Part shown: positions 14,046 through 18,049 of the stretch, piece by piece
Position numbering within the stretch: the first letter of the stretch is position 1
Layout: each line of letters begins with the position of its first letter
Origin: Paracoccaceae bacterium
Lineage (GTDB): Bacteria; Pseudomonadota; Alphaproteobacteria; Rhodobacterales; Rhodobacteraceae
DNA: 18,049 nucleotides
Direction of reading: 5' to 3'
NCBI GenBank assembly: GCA_015487335.1
Contig: WFPZ01000196.1
Span: 1 to 18,049, forward strand
Position numbers and translations under genes: made by a program
Notes under the pieces: model-generated
The model's database searches: none
Seen by the model: only the letters and a program-made list of their open reading frames with translations
What the model was told of the DNA's origin: nothing

Positions 14046-15107
14046 TCACTCTCCTTGTTGGACGCTCTTCGAGACTTGGGTCGCCGCCGTTGCACCGGCG
14101 GTCGTTTCTGGTTGCGGGGAGCACAGGTGGCAGGCCACGAAATGGCCCGCCGCCACTTCCCGGAATTCGGGCTCCTGCCGGCGGCAGATGTCCATCACCC
14201 GCGGGCAGCGGGTGGAAAAGTTGCAGCCCTCGGGCGGGTTGGCCGGCGAGGGCACGTCGCCTTCGAGGATGATGCGCTCGGTGGTGGAGCGCACCGAAGG
14301 GTCGGGCTCGGGCACCGCCGAGAGCAGGGCCTGGGTGTAGGGGTGCAGCGGTGCCGAATAGAGCGGCTCGCGCGGGGCCAGCTCGACCACCTTGCCCAGA
14401 TACATCACCGCCACCCTGTCGGCGATGTGGCGCACCATGGAAAGATCGTGGCTGATGAACAGGTAGGTGAGGCCGAACTGCTCCTGCAGGTCTTCGAGAA
14501 GGTTCACCACCTGGGCCTGGATCGAGACGTCCAGCGCGGCGATGGGTTCGTCGCAGACGATGAACTGCGGGTTCAGGGCCAGCGCCCGGGCGATGCCGAT
14601 GCGCTGACGCTGGCCGCCGGAAAACTCGTGCGGGAAGCGGTTGGCGAAATCGCGGCTCAGCCCCACGGCATCCATCAGCTCATGTACACGCTGCATCTTC
14701 TCGCGGCGCGACAGGGTGGTGTGCTCGTCGAGCGGCTCGGCGATGATCTTGGCCACCGTCATGCGCGGGTTGAGACTGGCCTGCGGGTCCTGGAACACCA
14801 TCTGCATGGTCGGGCGCAGCTTGCGCAGTTCGGCGTGGCTTGCCCGGGCGATGTCGCGGCCGTTGATGCGGATGGCGCCTTCGGTGATGTCGTAAAGCCG
14901 CAGGATGGCGCGCCCGCAGGTGGACTTGCCGCAGCCCGATTCGCCCACCAGTCCGAGGGTCTCGCCTTCGAGGATGTCGAAGCTCACGCCATCGACCGCC
15001 TTCACCTCGCCCACCCGTCGGCGCAGCACCCCGGCCAGGATCGGGAAATGCATCTTCAGCCCCCGCACCTCGACCAGTGGCCTGCGGGCGTGACCGGCAT
15101 CAAACAT
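14046..15107 (-). CDS. Peptide-type ABC importer ATPase (DppF/OppF-like)
   Basis: A 353-residue ATPase. Walker A GESGCGKS is at 55-62, the Q-loop sits in FQDPQASLNPRMTV, the signature FSGGQRQRI is at 162-170, Walker B FIVCDE is at 182-187 and the switch His220 is in ISHDLSMV. The C-terminal oligopeptide-transporter extension has HPYTQALLSAVP and a four-cysteine tail (CNFSTRC...C...C). The ATG at 15107 overlaps the stop of the upstream ATPase (ATGTTTGA), which decides the start; a longer frame to 15209 would run into the upstream gene. It forms the heterodimeric ATP-hydrolysing pair with the DppD-like protein. Confidence 0.93.
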   Translation of the reverse strand: MFDAGHARRPLVEVRGLKMHFPILAGVLRRRVGEVKAVDGVSFDILEGETLGLVGESGCGKSTCGRAILRLYDITEGAIRINGRDIARASHAELRKLRPTMQMVFQDPQASLNPRMTVAKIIAEPLDEHTTLSRREKMQRVHELMDAVGLSRDFANRFPHEFSGGQRQRIGIARALALNPQFIVCDEPIAALDVSIQAQVVNLLEDLQEQFGLTYLFISHDLSMVRHIADRVAVMYLGKVVELAPREPLYSAPLHPYTQALLSAVPEPDPSVRSTTERIILEGDVPSPANPPEGCNFSTRCPRVMDICRRQEPEFREVAAGHFVACHLCSPQPETTAGATAATQVSKSVQQGE

Positions 15108-16104
15108 CGCGCGGCCCTCCGGTTTCGGGGTTCCAGAAACAGGCCGCGTCATGGGCCGGGCCCACGGGAACCCGCGGCGGGTTGGCGCGCGCGCAGATGT
15201 CGAGCGCATGCCCGCAGCGCGGGCGGAACGGGCAGGAGGCGGGCTCGGCCCCCAGAACGGGAGGCTGGCCCTCGATCACCCGCAGCCGCGGGGCGCGCTT
15301 GCCGCGAACGGTGGGAATGGTTTCCAGCAGGGCGCGGGTGTAGGGGTGCTGGGGGTTCTCGAACAGCTCGCGCACCGGGGCGTGCTCCACCACCTGGCCG
15401 CCATACATCACCATCACCCGGTCGGCGATGCCGGCGATCACCCCCAGATCGTGGGTGATCCAGATGATCGCCATGCCGAGCTTGCGGCGCAACTCCTTCA
15501 CCAGCTCCAGGATCTGGGCCTGGATGGTGACGTCGAGCGCGGTGGTGGGCTCGTCGGCGATCAGCACCTCCGGGTCGCAGGCCAGCGCCATGGCGATCAT
15601 CACCCGCTGGCGCATGCCGCCCGAGAACTGGTGCGGGTAGTCCTTCAGCCGCGAGGCGGCGTCGGGGATGCCCACCAGCTCCAGCAGTTCGGCGGCCCGG
15701 GCCCGGGCGCGGGCCTTCGACATCCCCATGTGCCTGCGCAGCGGCTCCATCAGCTGGAAGCCGACGGTGAACACCGGGTTGAGCGAGGTCATCGGATCCT
15801 GGAACACGAAGCCGATGCGCGCGCCGCGGATCGAGCGCAGCGTGTCGTCGTCGGCGCTCAGCAGGTCGATGCCGTCGAACAGAACCTGGCCCCGGCGCAC
15901 CTCGGCCGGCGGCGAGGGCAGCAGGCCGATCAGCGACATCATGGTGACGGACTTGCCCGAACCCGATTCACCCACCACGCCCAGCAGTTCTCCGGGGCGC
16001 AGGTCGAAACTGACGGAATTGACGGCGTGGACTTCTCCCGACCGGGTCCGGAACACGGTCTTGAGGCCCTTCACATCGAGGACAGGCGCAGCCCCGTCGG
16101 GCAT
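15100..16104 (-). CDS. Peptide-type ABC importer ATPase (DppD/OppD-like), first gene of operon
   Basis: A 334-residue ATPase. Walker A GESGSGKS is at 45-52, the Q-loop lies in FQDPMTSLNP, the signature FSGGMRQRV is at 160-168, Walker B is VLIADE around 180-185 and the switch His218 is in ITHDLGVI. The C-terminal part has HPYTRALLETIP and the cysteine-rich tail CPFRPRC...C...C. In related DppD proteins such cysteines can hold an iron-sulfur cluster; that is family knowledge and not shown here. The ribosome site is a G-rich run before the ATG. It is first in the operon, divergent from the ArgE-like gene, so the shared gap holds the operon promoter. Confidence 0.93.
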   Translation of the reverse strand: MPDGAAPVLDVKGLKTVFRTRSGEVHAVNSVSFDLRPGELLGVVGESGSGKSVTMMSLIGLLPSPPAEVRRGQVLFDGIDLLSADDDTLRSIRGARIGFVFQDPMTSLNPVFTVGFQLMEPLRRHMGMSKARARARAAELLELVGIPDAASRLKDYPHQFSGGMRQRVMIAMALACDPEVLIADEPTTALDVTIQAQILELVKELRRKLGMAIIWITHDLGVIAGIADRVMVMYGGQVVEHAPVRELFENPQHPYTRALLETIPTVRGKRAPRLRVIEGQPPVLGAEPASCPFRPRCGHALDICARANPPRVPVGPAHDAACFWNPETGGPRDV

Positions 16105-16183
16105 ATGTGACCCCCCAGTCGGTACTTGTTCTTCTTGTTGCGGCTTGCCGGATCTGGCGTCCGCTTACACGCATTAGGCGAAG

Positions 16184-16211
16184 GTTATCATTAAAAAAAA
16201 TTTTCGGGCAA
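16184..16211 (-). promoter_or_regulatory. Candidate promoter of the importer operon
   Basis: On the minus strand TTGCCC (16211-16206) is followed by a 16-bp spacer containing an A/T run of about 14 bases and then GATAAC (16189-16184). Each hexamer matches sigma-70 at four of six positions. The A/T-rich spacer is very unlike the surrounding DNA. A start near 16176 would give a leader of about 70 nt. Confidence 0.35.
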
Positions 16212-16241
16212 GGGATATGTCCTGCGCTGCGGAAAATTTCC

Positions 16242-16262
16242 GATAACCGGATAATTCGATAA
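16242..16262. promoter_or_regulatory. Three GATAA direct repeats with 8-bp period
   Basis: GATAA occurs at 16242-16246, 16250-16254 and 16258-16262, exactly 8 bp apart. A GGTTATC copy in reverse orientation lies at 16183-16189, matching GATAACC at 16242-16248. They sit in the 229-bp gap between the divergent importer and hydrolase operons, so a regulator of both is possible. The motif is short and could be chance in an AT-rich patch. Confidence 0.35.
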
Positions 16263-16333
16263 AGAGGCCGGCGCGGGCCTTGACCATTGCCGCCGCTCAC
16301 CGCAGGGTTGCAAGGGGCGAACGGGAGGAAAAG

Positions 16334-17500
16334 ATGGCAGGCGGGCTGTCGGCGCGCGAGATACTGGAACGGCTGGTGGCCTTCCCGACCGTCAGCGAGA
16401 ACAGCAACCTCGCGCTGATCGACTGGGTGGAAGAGTATCTTGCCGGCTACGGGGTGAAGGCGCACCGGGTGTGGAACGAGGCGCGCACCCATGCCGCGCT
16501 TTTCGCCAATGTCGGCCCCGAGGTGCCGGGCGGGGTCGTTCTGTCCGGCCACAGCGACGTGGTTCCGGTGGAGGGCCAGGCCTGGAGCAGCGATCCCTTC
16601 ACCCTGAGCGAGCGCGCAGGCCGGCTCTACGGGCGCGGCACCTGCGACATGAAGGGCTTCGTGGCGCTGGCGCTGGCGGCGGTGCCCCGGGCGCTGGAGG
16701 CCGGGCTGAAGCGGCCGCTGCAGATAGCGCTGAGCTATGACGAGGAGGTGGGCTGCACCGGCGCGCCGCCGATGATCGACGAGATGGTCAGGACGCTGCC
16801 GCGCGCCGAACTGGTGATCGTGGGCGAGCCCTCGATGATGCAGGTGGTCACCGCGCACAAGGCGATGGCCGGGGCCAGCGTGCTGGTGAAGGGGCACGAG
16901 GTGCATTCCTCGCTGCTGCCGCAGGGCGTCTCGGCGGTGATGGAGGGGGCGCGGCTGATCGACTGGGCCAACCGGATGAACGAGGAGATCCAGGGCCGCC
17001 CGCCCGAGGGGCCGGCCGCCCTGTTCGAGCCGCCCTTCACCACGCTGCACGTGGGCACCGTCAGCGGCGGCACGGCCCAGAACATCACCGCGAAGGAATG
17101 CCGCTTCGGGCTGGAATTCCGCTGCGTTCCGGGCGACCCGCCCGAGGGCTGGCTGGAGCGGCTGCGACAGGAGGCCGGCGCGCTCGACGCGGCACTCGGC
17201 GCCCGCCACCCCGAGGCCGGGGTGGAGCTGGACGTCTGGCCCACCGTGCCGGCGCTCGCCCCCGAGGAAGACGGCGCGGCCGAGGCGCTGGCCCGCCGGC
17301 TGACCGGCGACAACGGCACCCATGCGGTCAGCTATGCCACCGAGGCCGGGCAGTTCCAGGAGCGGGGCTACTCGGTGGTGGTCTGCGGCCCCGGAGACAT
17401 CGCCCAGGCCCATCAGGGCGACGAATTCATCGCCATCGAACAACTGCAGGCCGGCGAGCAGTTCCTCCGCCGCCTGATCGACCATCTGACAAAGGAGTAG
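16334..17500 (+). CDS. M20 metallohydrolase, acetylornithine deacetylase (ArgE)-like
   Basis: A 388-residue zinc-dependent amidohydrolase of the M20A/ArgE type, which removes acyl groups from N-acyl amino acids such as N-acetylornithine. Metal and catalytic residues visible are His73 and Asp75 (SGHSDVVPVEGQ), Asp105 (GRGTCDMKG), Glu137 and Glu138 (SYDEEVGCTG), Glu165 (GEPSMM) and His360 (QAHQGDEF). The dimerisation domain (about 175-290) contains GTVSGGTAQN at 241-250. The ATG at 16334 is chosen for GGGAGG five bases upstream; the frame stays open to a TTG at 16280 that lacks a ribosome site. It heads an operon with the HipO-like gene and is divergent from the peptide importer. This setting suggests breakdown of imported N-acyl amino acids or dipeptides and not arginine synthesis, so argE is not assigned as a symbol. 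Confidence 0.9.
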   Translation: MAGGLSAREILERLVAFPTVSENSNLALIDWVEEYLAGYGVKAHRVWNEARTHAALFANVGPEVPGGVVLSGHSDVVPVEGQAWSSDPFTLSERAGRLYGRGTCDMKGFVALALAAVPRALEAGLKRPLQIALSYDEEVGCTGAPPMIDEMVRTLPRAELVIVGEPSMMQVVTAHKAMAGASVLVKGHEVHSSLLPQGVSAVMEGARLIDWANRMNEEIQGRPPEGPAALFEPPFTTLHVGTVSGGTAQNITAKECRFGLEFRCVPGDPPEGWLERLRQEAGALDAALGARHPEAGVELDVWPTVPALAPEEDGAAEALARRLTGDNGTHAVSYATEAGQFQERGYSVVVCGPGDIAQAHQGDEFIAIEQLQAGEQFLRRLIDHLTKE

Positions 17501-17503
17501 CCG

Positions 17504-18049
17504 ATGCCCATCAGGAACCGCTTTGCCGAACTGCTGCCCCAGATCACCGCCTGGCGCCGCGACCTGCACGAGAATCCCGAGCTTCTGTTCGACACCCACC
17601 GCACCGCCGGCATCGTCGCCGAGCGGCTGCGCGAGTTCGGCTGCGACGAGGTGGTCGAGGGCATCGCGAAGACCGGCGTGGTGGGGGTGATCCGCGGCAA
17701 GGCCAACGATTCGGGCAAGGTGATCGGGCTGCGCGCCGACATGGACGCGCTGCCGATCTTCGAGGCCACGGGCGCGGAATATGCCTCGAAAACCCCCGGC
17801 GTGATGCATGCCTGCGGCCATGACGGGCACACGGCGATGCTGCTGGGGGCGGCGAAATACCTGGCCGAGACGCGCAACTTCGACGGCACGGTGGTGGTCA
17901 TCTTCCAGCCCGCCGAAGAGGGCGGCGGCGGCGGCAAGGTGATGGTGGACGAGGGGCTGATGGAGCGCTTCGGCATCCAGGAAGTCTACGGCATGCACAA
18001 CATGCCCGGCCTGCCGGTGGGCCAGTTCGCGATCCGGCCGGGGCCGTTC
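17504..18049 (+). CDS. M20 amidohydrolase, hippurate hydrolase (HipO)-like, N-terminal part
   Basis: The first 182 codons of an M20D amidohydrolase, cut by the window end; complete members have about 390 residues. The start RRDLHENPEL (18-27) and the metal ligands Cys104 and His106 in HACGHDGHTAMLLG, Glu138 and Glu139 in FQPAEEGGGGGKVM, and His165 in YGMHNMPG match the family of hippurate hydrolases, IAA-amino-acid hydrolases and N-acyl-L-amino-acid amidohydrolases. Cys as a metal ligand separates it from the ArgE-like neighbour. The ribosome site AAAGGAG overlaps the stop codon of that gene and the ATG follows three bases after it, so the two are coupled. The pair probably splits acylated amino acids brought in by the divergent importer. 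Confidence 0.93.
   Translation, partial: MPIRNRFAELLPQITAWRRDLHENPELLFDTHRTAGIVAERLREFGCDEVVEGIAKTGVVGVIRGKANDSGKVIGLRADMDALPIFEATGAEYASKTPGVMHACGHDGHTAMLLGAAKYLAETRNFDGTVVVIFQPAEEGGGGGKVMVDEGLMERFGIQEVYGMHNMPGLPVGQFAIRPGPF

Noticed and set aside
12260..15458. Long plus-strand frames opposite the binding-protein and ATPase genes
   Set aside because: They mirror strongly conserved minus-strand ABC importer genes; the translated products are low-complexity.
15968..17998. 676-codon minus-strand frame opposite the two M20 hydrolase genes
   Set aside because: It is antisense to clear metallohydrolase genes, crosses the AT-rich control region, and its translation has no family features.
1..18049. 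CRISPR arrays, tRNA/rRNA genes, transposases, phage or toxin-antitoxin genes
   Set aside because: Reading both strands showed no regularly spaced repeats, no cloverleaf-like or rRNA-like sequence and no recognisable mobile-element or defence protein.

Overview
The window is very GC-rich DNA with GGAG-type ribosome binding sites and tightly packed operons. It looks like the chromosome of an alphaproteobacterium of the Rhodobacterales/Paracoccaceae type. Three points support this: a fused two-subunit PntA/PntB transhydrogenase, a DUF3422 protein, and a GC-rich intergenic hairpin resembling ones I remember from that order. I see no rRNA, tRNA, CRISPR array, insertion sequence or phage gene. Apart from the two genes cut by the window ends, all genes look intact.

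Layout. (1) Positions 2-2492 (+): the 3' end of malate synthase G, a GlcG/HbpS-family protein, a class I glutamine amidotransferase-like (peptidase C26) hydrolase, and a small membrane-anchored cytochrome c. A near-consensus CueR-type (copper-responsive MerR family) promoter lies directly in front of the cytochrome. (2) Positions 2552-4519 (-): a two-gene operon of a short-chain dehydrogenase and kynureninase. (3) Positions 4675-5124 (+): an isoprenylcysteine carboxyl methyltransferase-like membrane protein, divergent from the SDR. (4) Positions 5172-5696 (-): a Tat-exported single-domain rhodanese, divergent from pntAB. (5) Positions 5833-8854 (+): pntA and pntB, encoding the proton-translocating transhydrogenase, followed by a good intrinsic terminator. 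(6) Positions 8987-10261 (+): a DUF3422 membrane protein. (7) Positions 10341-16104 (-): a complete five-gene dipeptide/oligopeptide-type ABC importer in the order ATPase, ATPase, binding protein, permease, permease. The first, second and third genes overlap or abut, as do the two permease genes. A strong hairpin sits between the binding-protein gene and the permeases. (8) Positions 16334-18049 (+): two M20 metallohydrolases, one ArgE-like and one HipO-like (cut by the window end). They are divergent from the importer across a 229-bp AT-rich control region.

How the genes may work together. The importer and the two M20 hydrolases look like one uptake-and-deacylation unit for peptides or N-acylated amino acids; the substrate is an inference. 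The SDR/kynureninase pair points to tryptophan/kynurenine breakdown. Malate synthase with the GlcG-like protein points to glyoxylate use. PntAB makes NADPH from the proton motive force.

I did not find a convincing wholly new system. The observations most worth following up are the CueR-type promoter on the cytochrome gene, the TTGCAAT inverted repeat and seven-codon leader ORF in front of pntA, the hairpin within the importer operon that pairs fully only in the sense transcript, and the 8-bp-periodic GATAA repeats in the importer/hydrolase control region.
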